Positions 1-6,016 of a stretch of DNA of 9,968 nucleotides are shown in pieces; the stretch's first letter is position 1, and every line of letters starts with the position of its first letter. A model generated the notes under the pieces. The model did no database searches. It worked only from the letters and a program-made list of their open reading frames with translations, and was not told the origin of the DNA. The stretch is from Magnetovibrio sp. (GTDB lineage: Bacteria; Pseudomonadota; Alphaproteobacteria; Rhodospirillales; Magnetovibrionaceae). The DNA lies in assembly GCA_016763255.1 (NCBI GenBank), contig JAESUA010000001.1, forward strand, positions 1 through 9,968, in the 5' to 3' direction. The position numbers and the translations under genes are program-made.

Positions 1-348
1 GACAAGCGCGCCCGTTTCCACCACCGCGCCGTCCATGACGCAGGCCTTCATACCGACAAAACTGTCCGGTTCCAAGGTGCAGGCGTGGATCAAGGCCATA
101 TGGCCGATGGTCACCCGATCACCGATCACCGTGGCGAAGGGTCGCGAAACATGCACCACGGTGCCGTCTTGAATATTGACGCCTTGGCCGATGCGGATGC
201 AATTGACGTCGCCGCGCATCACGCAGCCATACCAGATGCCACTGTCCGCGCCAATTTCAACATCCCCGGTGACCACTGCGGTCTGTGCGACAAAGGCGGC
301 GTCATCGATTTTTGGGCTCACGCCATGATGGGGAAGAAGGATTGCCAT
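1..348 (-). CDS. Gamma-class carbonic anhydrase family protein (partial, C-terminus beyond window)
   Basis: The first 116 residues are visible; the 3' end of the gene runs off the left edge. The protein is a left-handed beta-helix of hexapeptide repeats, as in the YrdA/CaiE/PaaY branch of gamma carbonic anhydrases. Family marks seen are RGDVNCIRIG (45-54), NIQDGTVVH (58-66) and IGHMALIHAC (81-90). The three expected metal-ligand histidines are present at 66, 83 and 88, so a metal-binding trimer is likely. Homologues hydrate CO2, act as CoA thioesterases (PaaY) or have no proven activity, so the substrate is open. The ATG at 348 is preceded by AAAGGAC and lies 11 bp after the stop of the alpha/beta hydrolase gene, which indicates one transcript with it and the cysteine hydrolase. 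The fold is certain; the enzymatic role is not. Confidence 0.9.
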   Translation of the reverse strand, partial: MAILLPHHGVSPKIDDAAFVAQTAVVTGDVEIGADSGIWYGCVMRGDVNCIRIGQGVNIQDGTVVHVSRPFATVIGDRVTIGHMALIHACTLEPDSFVGMKACVMDGAVVETGALV

Positions 349-359
349 GGAAAAGTCCT

Positions 360-1064
360 TTAGGTTTGCAGCCATGCACGCATCGCCGCACTCACGGCGT
401 CGGGCTGTTCGATGGGGCTCAGATGACCGCTATGGGGCACCACCACCAAGGTGGCGTTGTCACCGATTCCCTCGACCATTTCTTCATGCACCTTGATGGG
501 CGTCAGGGCGTCTTGTTCGCCACACAATACCAACGTAGGGCAGCTGATTTTGGCCAACTCGGCACGACCATCTTGGCGATTCATGATCGCGGTTTGTTGG
601 TTTATAAAAGCTTCTTCATCAAAATTGGCGGCCATTTGGCCAAAAACGTCGGCGATTTTCGGCACCTTCAAATGATCTGGATGGATCAGGTTGGGCAACA
701 TCTCGGCAACCACCCCGTCCAGCTTTCCGGCCTGGGCAATATCCATCATTCGTTTGCGATTTTCAGACTGCTCCGGCAAATCGGCACGCGCGTTGGTGTC
801 GACAAACGCCAAATGCGTCACCCGGTTGGGTTCCTGGCGCATGATCTCCTGGGCCACGTAACCACCCATGGACAGTCCCGCCAGGGCAAATTCATCCGGT
901 GCATCGTCTAAGATACCCGCCGCCAGCTCCGCCATGGAGTCCGCATCGCTGATGTCGGCAATCTGCACATCGACAAGATCGGACAAGTCCACCACTTGGC
1001 GCGCCCACAAAGCCGCATCGCACAACAGGCCGGGAATCAAAATAAGAGTCGGTCGAGTGTTCAT
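360..1064 (-). CDS. Alpha/beta hydrolase fold protein
   Basis: A complete, cytosolic single-domain alpha/beta hydrolase of 234 residues with no signal peptide. The oxyanion region is LILIPGLLCD (7-16). The nucleophile elbow is GLSMGG (63-68, Ser65), the acid is probably Asp185 in CGEQDALTP, and the base is His214 in SGHLSPIEQP. The full Ser-Asp-His triad means an active esterase, lactonase or C-C/C-N hydrolase is likely, but the substrate cannot be read from sequence. The short cap between about residues 110 and 170 suggests a small substrate. The start has an AAGGGG ribosome site overlapping the stop of the upstream cysteine hydrolase gene (13-bp gap), so the two are translated from one mRNA, followed by the carbonic anhydrase homologue 11 bp downstream. 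Confidence 0.9.
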   Translation of the reverse strand: MNTRPTLILIPGLLCDAALWARQVVDLSDLVDVQIADISDADSMAELAAGILDDAPDEFALAGLSMGGYVAQEIMRQEPNRVTHLAFVDTNARADLPEQSENRKRMMDIAQAGKLDGVVAEMLPNLIHPDHLKVPKIADVFGQMAANFDEEAFINQQTAIMNRQDGRAELAKISCPTLVLCGEQDALTPIKVHEEMVEGIGDNATLVVVPHSGHLSPIEQPDAVSAAMRAWLQT

Positions 1065-1077
1065 CGTATCGCCCCTT

Positions 1078-1620
1078 CTACTTGATCAGCTGGCTAATCT
1101 GCCTAAATTCGGGCGTACCGGAATGTTTAAGCCATTCAAACAGCACCATTTCCACGGTCACGATGCATCCCCCCGCATGGCGGATGCGCTCCAGACCTGC
1201 GCGATGATTGTCTGCGGTGCGCGATGCGGTGGCGTCCTCGACCACGAACACCTCGACACCTTCGGCCAATAATTGCAACGAGGTTTGCAGTACGCAGATG
1301 TGGGCTTCGATGCCCGATACCACCGCCTGTTTTCGATCCAGCGACTTAAAGCGCGTCACGAAGCCATCATCGGCCATGCACGAGAAGCTAATTTTTTCCA
1401 GCGGCGAACCTTCGGGCATGAAGTCTTGAAGGTCATCCACAGTGTGCCCGACGCCTTTGGGGTATTGCTCCGTCACCACCGTGGGCACGTTTAAAATTTC
1501 GGCCCCCAGCATCAGTTTTGCCGCCCCTTGGGGGGCGCGCAGGGGGTCGAACATCACCGGATTGAGCTTGGCCTGGATGTCTATCACCAACAGGCAGGAA
1601 TTCTCTGCATCGATCAGCAC
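1078..1620 (-). CDS. Isochorismatase-family cysteine hydrolase (ISOC1/2-like)
   Basis: A 180-residue cysteine hydrolase with the catalytic triad of the isochorismatase/nicotinamidase superfamily: Asp14 in LLVIDIQAKL, Lys76 in LEKISFSC and Cys109 in SGIEAHICVLQT. The TEQYPKGVG segment (50-58), the K-x-SFS segment and GIEAHIC resemble the eukaryotic ISOC1/ISOC2 branch more than true nicotinamidases. The metal-site residues typical of nicotinamidase are not obvious. It probably hydrolyses a small amide or related bond; the substrate is unknown. The start is GTG at 1620, with AGAGGA 9 nt upstream; no ATG fits better, because the conserved N-terminal strand begins at residue 9. It is the first gene of a three-gene minus-strand run and diverges from the helicase gene. 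Confidence 0.88.
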   Translation of the reverse strand: MLIDAENSCLLVIDIQAKLNPVMFDPLRAPQGAAKLMLGAEILNVPTVVTEQYPKGVGHTVDDLQDFMPEGSPLEKISFSCMADDGFVTRFKSLDRKQAVVSGIEAHICVLQTSLQLLAEGVEVFVVEDATASRTADNHRAGLERIRHAGGCIVTVEMVLFEWLKHSGTPEFRQISQLIK

Positions 1621-1729
1621 GTGCTTGGGTCCTCTTGAATTTGTGACGGTCTTTCACGTTACCCCCGCTTTGAGCCGTGTGCAATGCAGCATGCAGGCGA
1701 GCAAATCGGCCACTCTAAAATTGCTCTAT

Positions 1730-1773
1730 CCCTTGGTTTGCCCACGGTTTGACCACGGTTTGCCCACGGTTTG
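1730..1773 (+). repeat. Four 11-bp tandem repeats (CCCACGGTTTG)
   Basis: Four head-to-tail units are present: CCCTTGGTTTG, CCCACGGTTTG, ACCACGGTTTG and CCCACGGTTTG. The GGTTTG core is invariant and the first unit is the most divergent. Eleven base pairs is about one helical turn, so identical faces of the DNA are presented. The array ends 2 bp before a TTGACA hexamer that reads toward the helicase gene. An activator or repressor array is a natural reading; a replication-slippage tract is the alternative. I know of no regulator with this site. Confidence 0.9.
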
Positions 1774-1775
1774 CA

Positions 1776-1805
1776 TTGACATACGGGCAAGAACGTGTTG
1801 AATAT
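1776..1805 (+). promoter_or_regulatory. Probable sigma-70 promoter of the helicase gene
   Basis: A perfect TTGACA (1776-1781) is followed after 18 bp by GAATAT (1800-1805), which keeps the key A at position 2 and T at position 6 of the -10 box. Transcription would begin near 1812 and give a leader of about 115 nt. The perfect -35 and its position directly after the 11-bp repeats support the call; the weak -10 suggests activation or alternative sigma use. Confidence 0.5.
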
Positions 1806-1861
1806 CGCGCCTCCCGAGCGGAGAAGAATCGAGCCCAGGGCAACAACCGCACCGGGGCGTC

Positions 1862-1897
1862 ATGTACGTCAGCCTTGCAAAGGCACCGCTGACGTAA
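1862..1897 (+). promoter_or_regulatory. Leader stem-loop overlapping an 11-codon upstream ORF
   Basis: The arms TACGTCAG (1865-1872) and CTGACGTA (1889-1896) are perfectly complementary over 8 bp, with an inner CCTT/AAGG mini-stem (1873-1876 with 1880-1883). The same stretch reads ATG (1862) to TAA (1895-1897) and encodes MYVSLAKAPLT, so the start adjoins the left arm and the stop sits at the end of the right arm. A CGGGG purine run precedes the ATG by about 6 nt. The helicase start lies 31 nt after the stop. Translating ribosomes would open the stem, so a cis-regulatory leader is possible. Short ORFs also occur by chance. Confidence 0.45.
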
Positions 1898-1928
1898 CTT
1901 AAATTTTGAGAAAGCACCCCCTAGCCCC

Positions 1929-3761
1929 ATGAGTTTTGCCGATACCGGACTGAGTGAAGACGTTCTGCGTGCCGTAGCCGATGCAGGTTATGACACCCCC
2001 ACCCCTATTCAGGCCAAGGCGATCCCGACCGTCCTGATGGGCAGAGATATTCTCGGCTGTGCACAGACCGGAACCGGTAAGACCGCCTCCTTCACCCTGC
2101 CGATGATCGACATTTTGGCCCATGGCCGCGCAAAAATGCGCATGCCGCGCTCGCTGATCTTAGAACCGACCCGCGAACTGGCCGCCCAGGTTGCCGAAAA
2201 TTTTGACAAATACGGCAAATATCACAAGCTTTCCCAAGCCTTGCTGATCGGTGGCACCGATATGAAAAAGCAGGCCAAGGTGCTCGACAGCGGCGTTGAT
2301 GTGCTGATCGCAACCCCGGGACGGCTGCTCGACATGTTCGAACGCGGCCACCTGTTGATGCGCGACGTGAAAATTTTGGTCATCGATGAAGCCGACCGTA
2401 TGTTGGACATGGGCTTTATCCCGGACATCGAAAAAATTGTCTCGATGCTGCCGCCGTTGCGTCAGACGTTGTTTTTCTCCGCCACCATGGCCCCGGCCAT
2501 TAAAAAGCTTGCCGACAAGTTCTTGATGAACCCGAAAGAAATTTCAGTATCCGCACCCGCGTCGACCGCCGAAACGGTGACCCAGGGTTTGGCGATTGTT
2601 AAGCCCGGCGGAAAATATGTCGGCATGGACGGCAAAAAGAAGCTCAAACGCGATGTCCTGCGTCACCTGCTTTCTCACGAATCCGTGAATGACGCGCTCA
2701 TTTTCTGTAACCGCAAAGCCGATATCGCGGTGGTTTATAAATCCCTGTCCAAGCATGGCTTTAGTGTCGGCCAATTGCATGGCGATATGAGCCAACCCGC
2801 CCGGATGGAGATGTTGGCTGGCTTTAAGAACAAAGATTTCAACCTGCTGGTGTGTTCCGATGTGGCGGCCCGTGGACTGGATATCCCCAACCTCAGCCAC
2901 GTATTCAACTACGATGTGCCGATCAACGCCGAAGATTATGTGCACCGCATCGGCCGTACCGGTCGTGCGGGCAAAGAAGGCAATGCCTATACCATCGCCC
3001 TGCCCCAGGACGGAAAATTTGTCACCGCCATCGAAAAGCTGATCGGCAAAGATATTCCGCGCATAGAACTGGAAGGTTTTGGCGCAGGAGAATTGAGTGA
3101 CGAGGATGACCGTGGCGAACGCGGCGGCCGTGGTGGCGAACGCAGTGGTCGTGGTGGTGAACGCGGCGGCCGTGGTGGTCGTGGTGGTGAACGCGGGGGC
3201 CGTGATCGTAATCGCAAACCTTCGAGTGAGCGCCCTTCTGGCGAGCAGCCTGAGGTCAAAGCACAAAGCCCGGATTCTGCTCCGGCATCTGCACCTACTC
3301 CAGCCTCCGAGCTCCCCCAGCCAGAAGTGGCAAAACCTGCGCCTGCTCCGGCCTCCGAGCTCCCCCAGCCAGAAACGGCGAAACCAGCGCCTGAGGCGGT
3401 CAAAGCTGAGCCCAGCGTCGCCAAAGAAGCAACGACGCGCCCCGCCCAAGCTGAACGTCCTGAACGCGCTGAGCGTAACGAACGCGGTGGACGCGGTCGT
3501 GGTGGACGTGGACGCGGTGGACGTGAGCGCAACCAAGGTGGTGAGCGCCAACAGATGCGTGAAATCCACAATGAGATTTGTGACGGCCACATGCCCGCCT
3601 TCTTGATGCGCGAACCGGCACCGAAGCCTGAAACTCCGAAACCTGAAACCAAGAAGGCTGCGCCGAAAAAACGTGCCCCGCGCAAACCGGCCGCAAGCAA
3701 AAAAGCCGCGCCGAAAAAAGACGCTGAGGTCGTCGAAGTGGTCGACAAAACGCAAGATTAA
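1929..3761 (+). CDS. rhlE: RhlE-type DEAD-box ATP-dependent RNA helicase
   Basis: A 610-residue cytosolic RNA helicase, far longer than the roughly 380-residue core. The core motifs are complete: Q motif GYDTPTPIQ (20-28), Walker A AQTGTGKT (45-52), PTRELA (80-85), TPGR (129-132), DEAD (153-156), SAT (184-186), ARGLDIP (314-320) and HRIGRTGR (339-346). It should unwind short RNA duplexes in ribosome assembly or mRNA decay. The tail (about 390-610) is low-complexity. An acidic DEDD is followed by an RGG block (395-430), a Pro/Ala segment with a 16-residue duplication (459-490) and a second RGG block (519-540). A short non-repetitive island with MPAFLMR (555-561) comes next, then a Lys/Ala/Pro end resembling histone H1. 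RGG blocks are known RNA-binding and condensate-forming elements. The start is fixed by the family's MSFxxxGLS opening despite a weak ribosome site. Confidence 0.95.
   Translation: MSFADTGLSEDVLRAVADAGYDTPTPIQAKAIPTVLMGRDILGCAQTGTGKTASFTLPMIDILAHGRAKMRMPRSLILEPTRELAAQVAENFDKYGKYHKLSQALLIGGTDMKKQAKVLDSGVDVLIATPGRLLDMFERGHLLMRDVKILVIDEADRMLDMGFIPDIEKIVSMLPPLRQTLFFSATMAPAIKKLADKFLMNPKEISVSAPASTAETVTQGLAIVKPGGKYVGMDGKKKLKRDVLRHLLSHESVNDALIFCNRKADIAVVYKSLSKHGFSVGQLHGDMSQPARMEMLAGFKNKDFNLLVCSDVAARGLDIPNLSHVFNYDVPINAEDYVHRIGRTGRAGKEGNAYTIALPQDGKFVTAIEKLIGKDIPRIELEGFGAGELSDEDDRGERGGRGGERSGRGGERGGRGGRGGERGGRDRNRKPSSERPSGEQPEVKAQSPDSAPASAPTPASELPQPEVAKPAPAPASELPQPETAKPAPEAVKAEPSVAKEATTRPAQAERPERAERNERGGRGRGGRGRGGRERNQGGERQQMREIHNEICDGHMPAFLMREPAPKPETPKPETKKAAPKKRAPRKPAASKKAAPKKDAEVVEVVDKTQD
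3303..3398 (+). repeat. 48-bp in-frame tandem duplication in helicase tail
   Basis: Two adjacent 48-bp units encode ASELPQPEVAKPAPAP and ASELPQPETAKPAPEA (residues 459-474 and 475-490). The first 24 bases of each unit are identical, so the duplication is recent or maintained. It lengthens the disordered linker between the two RGG blocks without changing frame. Confidence 0.9.
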
Positions 3762-3764
3762 ATT

Positions 3765-4757
3765 TTAGTTGGATTTGGCGGGTTGCCACGCTTTCACCAT
3801 GTTGCGCCCGCCTTGTTTGACATCGTAAAGCGCCATATCGGCGTTTTCGATGGTCTTGACGATGTGCTCAATCGTATCGATTTGCGCGACACCAAATGAT
3901 GCGGTGATCCGGACCGTTTCGCCGTCCTCACCGTATGGTACCCGACTGTCTTCAATTTTTGCCCGCAGGCGTTCCAACACCAACAAGGCACTGTCCAGGT
4001 CGGTGTTGGGCAGGCACAACAAAAATTCTTCCCCACCGTAACGATAAACCATGTCGTAGGGACGCAGCTGTTCGCCGAACAGGGCCGAGATATGTCGCAA
4101 GACGTTATCGCCGACCACATGGCCGTACGTATCATTGACGGCTTTAAAATGATCCAAATCGACCATGGCGATGGTACAGACCAGATCGGAACGACGGGCG
4201 CGTTCGCGTTCTGCATCCAACTCCACCATCATTTCATGGCGATTGCGCACCCCGGTCAGCGGATCCATCTTGGTGAGGCCACGCCAAGCATCATTTTGCA
4301 GCTGCTGAACCAAAATATTCAAATCCAACAGCGTATTCATAAACGCCGTGTAATCATCCACCTGATGAGGTTCGCCATCCGGTCTCTCACCCAAAAACAG
4401 CTGAACTTGTCCGACCAATTCGCCAAGACGTTCGCCTAAGGATTTGAAGCCGGGATTGTTGCTAAAGGCTTTTGATTCATCGCTGACATACCATGCCCCC
4501 AGCGGAATATCGGCAATGCCATCAACCTTAAATGCTGACCTGTCATGATGAACCACGACCCGGTCATGCCATTTTTTAAACCAGTCGGTTTGCAATGATA
4601 TCGCACGTTCAATCCCGCTGATGCCTTCCAGAACAGTTTCTGGCAACACCACAAGCGGTCGGTCTTGCGACACCGAAATTGTATTCATAACCATTTTGCG
4701 TCCCTTTAGAGCGTCCAGGATTGCATACCCGGGCACCCATTGGGTAGCAAATCCCAT
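3765..4757 (-). CDS. Diguanylate cyclase (GGDEF) with a CZB-like N-terminal domain lacking zinc ligands
   Basis: A soluble enzyme of 330 residues predicted to make c-di-GMP from two GTP. The GGDEF domain (about 163-325) has DPLTGVRNR (165-173), DLDHFKAVNDTYGH and the active-site GGEEF (241-245). An inhibitory I-site, RPYD (232-235), lies nine residues before it, so product feedback is expected. The N-terminal part (about 48-158) aligns with the chemoreceptor zinc-binding (CZB) domain of E. coli DgcZ: AIxxxxxW (52-59), LGAW (86-89) and the following helices. At the DgcZ ligand positions His22, Cys52, His79 and His83 it has Gln56, Ile84, Gly112 and Gly116. No membrane segments are seen. The ATG at 4757 has GAGGA 5 nt upstream. 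A second ATG at 4694 with AAGGGAC would give 309 residues and still keep both domains. A TTG at 4769 is less likely. It lies 46 bp after the decarboxylase gene and is probably co-transcribed. Confidence 0.9.
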   Translation of the reverse strand: MGFATQWVPGYAILDALKGRKMVMNTISVSQDRPLVVLPETVLEGISGIERAISLQTDWFKKWHDRVVVHHDRSAFKVDGIADIPLGAWYVSDESKAFSNNPGFKSLGERLGELVGQVQLFLGERPDGEPHQVDDYTAFMNTLLDLNILVQQLQNDAWRGLTKMDPLTGVRNRHEMMVELDAERERARRSDLVCTIAMVDLDHFKAVNDTYGHVVGDNVLRHISALFGEQLRPYDMVYRYGGEEFLLCLPNTDLDSALLVLERLRAKIEDSRVPYGEDGETVRITASFGVAQIDTIEHIVKTIENADMALYDVKQGGRNMVKAWQPAKSN

Positions 4758-4803
4758 ACCTTTCCTCAATCATCTATACAGACGAGGCACAGCACAAGCA
4801 GGG

Positions 4804-5934
4804 TTATATGTGGTGTTCACGCAACGGCTCGAAACCATTAAATCCAACCGAGGCATAAGTGGTTGTGTAGGCCCCCGCGGTCTCGATCAACACACCATCA
4901 CCCGACGTCAAATCTAGCGGCAGTTGGTAAACCGTGTGTTCATAGAGGATATCGGCGCTGTCGCAGGTTGGCCCCGCAATGGCCACCGGGCCGGTGGCCC
5001 CGCCATCACGCGATGTTTTGATGTCATATTTGATGGCTTCACCCAGGGTTTCGGCCAACCCACCGAACAGCCCGACATCCAGATAAACCCAGCGCCGTTC
5101 GGCATCGGCACGTTTTTTCGACACCAACACCACTTCAGCCTGCAACACACCGGCACTGGCGGCAATGGCGCGCCCCGGCTCAATCATCAAATTCGGCACA
5201 TTCGCCCCAAAATGGCGGACAAGGCTGGCCCGAATGGCCGTTGAAAAATTATTAAAACCCAGAATATCCTCACGATAGCGCGCCGGAAATCCACCGCCCA
5301 AATTCAACATTTCAAGATTGATGCCCTTCCCAGAAACGCCGCGAAACACCCGCGCTGCGCGTTCGATAGCACCATCCCACTGATGTGGGTCAATCTGTTG
5401 CGATCCGACATGAAACGACACCCCATAAGGCACCAGTCCACGCTGTTGGGCCATGACCATCAAATCGATGGCCATCTCATACTCACAACCAAATTTTCGC
5501 GACAGCGGCCATTCGGCATTGCCGTTTTCGGTCAGGATGCGGCAATACACCCGCGCCCCGGGCGCATGCGCGGCCAGTTTATCCAACTCGCCTTCACTGT
5601 CGAAGGCAAACAGATCAACGCCCAAACGATGGGCACTGGCGATGTCAGCGGCCTTTTTTAAGGTGTTACCAAATGAAACATGATCCGGTTTCGCCCCGGC
5701 CTGAAGACACGCCTCAATTTCATTCAGCGATGCGGCGTCAAAATTCGCCCCCAAACCCACCAGACGGTCCAAAATTGGCGCCGCAGGATTGGCTTTAACG
5801 GCGTAAAACAGCGCCGCCTCAGGCAAGCCGTTTGCAATCAGCTGATGGTTTTGCTCGATCACGTCGAGGTCAACGACCAAACACGGAGAGGCCGGTCGGT
5901 TGTGGCTGAGGAACTGTTCGATTTTTGGGGTCAT
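4804..5934 (-). CDS. Ornithine (possibly lysine/ornithine) decarboxylase, PLP fold type III
   Basis: A complete 376-residue PLP enzyme of the alanine-racemase-fold ODC family, making putrescine (or cadaverine from lysine). PLP-binding Lys47 lies in FYAVKANP; other marks are FDAAS (64-68), FHVGSQ (173-178), GGGFP (212-216) and EPGR (251-254). Cys324-Asp325 in GPTCDSADIL are the catalytic and substrate-binding residues across the dimer interface. The GAYT and FNGF segments (354-357, 365-368) close the fold. The ornithine-type CDSAD motif argues against diaminopimelate decarboxylase and carboxynorspermidine decarboxylase; ornithine versus lysine preference cannot be settled by eye. No antizyme-binding insertion is apparent. 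The ribosome site is weak (GAGATATGAG). A LysE-type exporter gene lies 82 bp upstream and the diguanylate cyclase gene 46 bp downstream. Confidence 0.93.
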   Translation of the reverse strand: MTPKIEQFLSHNRPASPCLVVDLDVIEQNHQLIANGLPEAALFYAVKANPAAPILDRLVGLGANFDAASLNEIEACLQAGAKPDHVSFGNTLKKAADIASAHRLGVDLFAFDSEGELDKLAAHAPGARVYCRILTENGNAEWPLSRKFGCEYEMAIDLMVMAQQRGLVPYGVSFHVGSQQIDPHQWDGAIERAARVFRGVSGKGINLEMLNLGGGFPARYREDILGFNNFSTAIRASLVRHFGANVPNLMIEPGRAIAASAGVLQAEVVLVSKKRADAERRWVYLDVGLFGGLAETLGEAIKYDIKTSRDGGATGPVAIAGPTCDSADILYEHTVYQLPLDLTSGDGVLIETAGAYTTTYASVGFNGFEPLREHHI

Positions 5935-5965
5935 GGCTCATATCTCATAACGCTGAAAGGGGCGC

Positions 5966-5994
5966 GTTATAGGCTTTTTCGGGGGCTAAGAAAA
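5966..5994 (-). promoter_or_regulatory. Possible promoter of the ornithine decarboxylase gene
   Basis: On the minus strand TATAAC (5966-5971) matches five of six -10 bases and would start transcription about 25 nt before the decarboxylase ATG. The only -35 candidate at 17 bp is TTTTCT (5989-5994), which is poor. The 82-bp gap to the exporter gene leaves room for a promoter and shows no terminator stem, so read-through from thiSG is also possible. Confidence 0.22.
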
Positions 5995-6016
5995 GTAAAA
6001 ATCAAAATTATGGGAA

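Larger units (their letters stand above)
1621..1928. other. Divergent intergenic region between cysteine hydrolase and helicase
   Basis: This 308-bp spacer separates two divergently transcribed units and contains no convincing long gene. The part next to the hydrolase (1621-1725) must hold its promoter, but I see only weak matches there. The middle holds four 11-bp tandem repeats (1730-1773) and a TTGACA -35 box. The last 120 bp is the helicase leader, with a stem-loop and an 11-codon upstream ORF. The helicase start has a poor ribosome site: the nearest purine run, GAGAAAG (1908-1914), is 14 nt from the ATG. This is unusual for the window, where most genes have well-placed sites. Confidence 0.7.

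Noticed and set aside
360..1620. A RutB/RutD or NicF/NicD catabolic gene pair
   Set aside because: The cysteine hydrolase looks ISOC-like and is shorter than RutB, and no rutA, nic oxygenase or permease is in the window.
2544..3755. A 403-codon ORF antisense to the helicase gene
   Set aside because: It is a codon-bias shadow: Thr/Phe/Arg-rich low-complexity product, no family motifs and no ribosome site, while the sense strand has all DEAD-box motifs.
4804..5934. Diaminopimelate decarboxylase (lysA) or carboxynorspermidine decarboxylase (nspC)
   Set aside because: The CDSADIL motif, the length and the FNGF end match ornithine/lysine decarboxylases of the fold III family.
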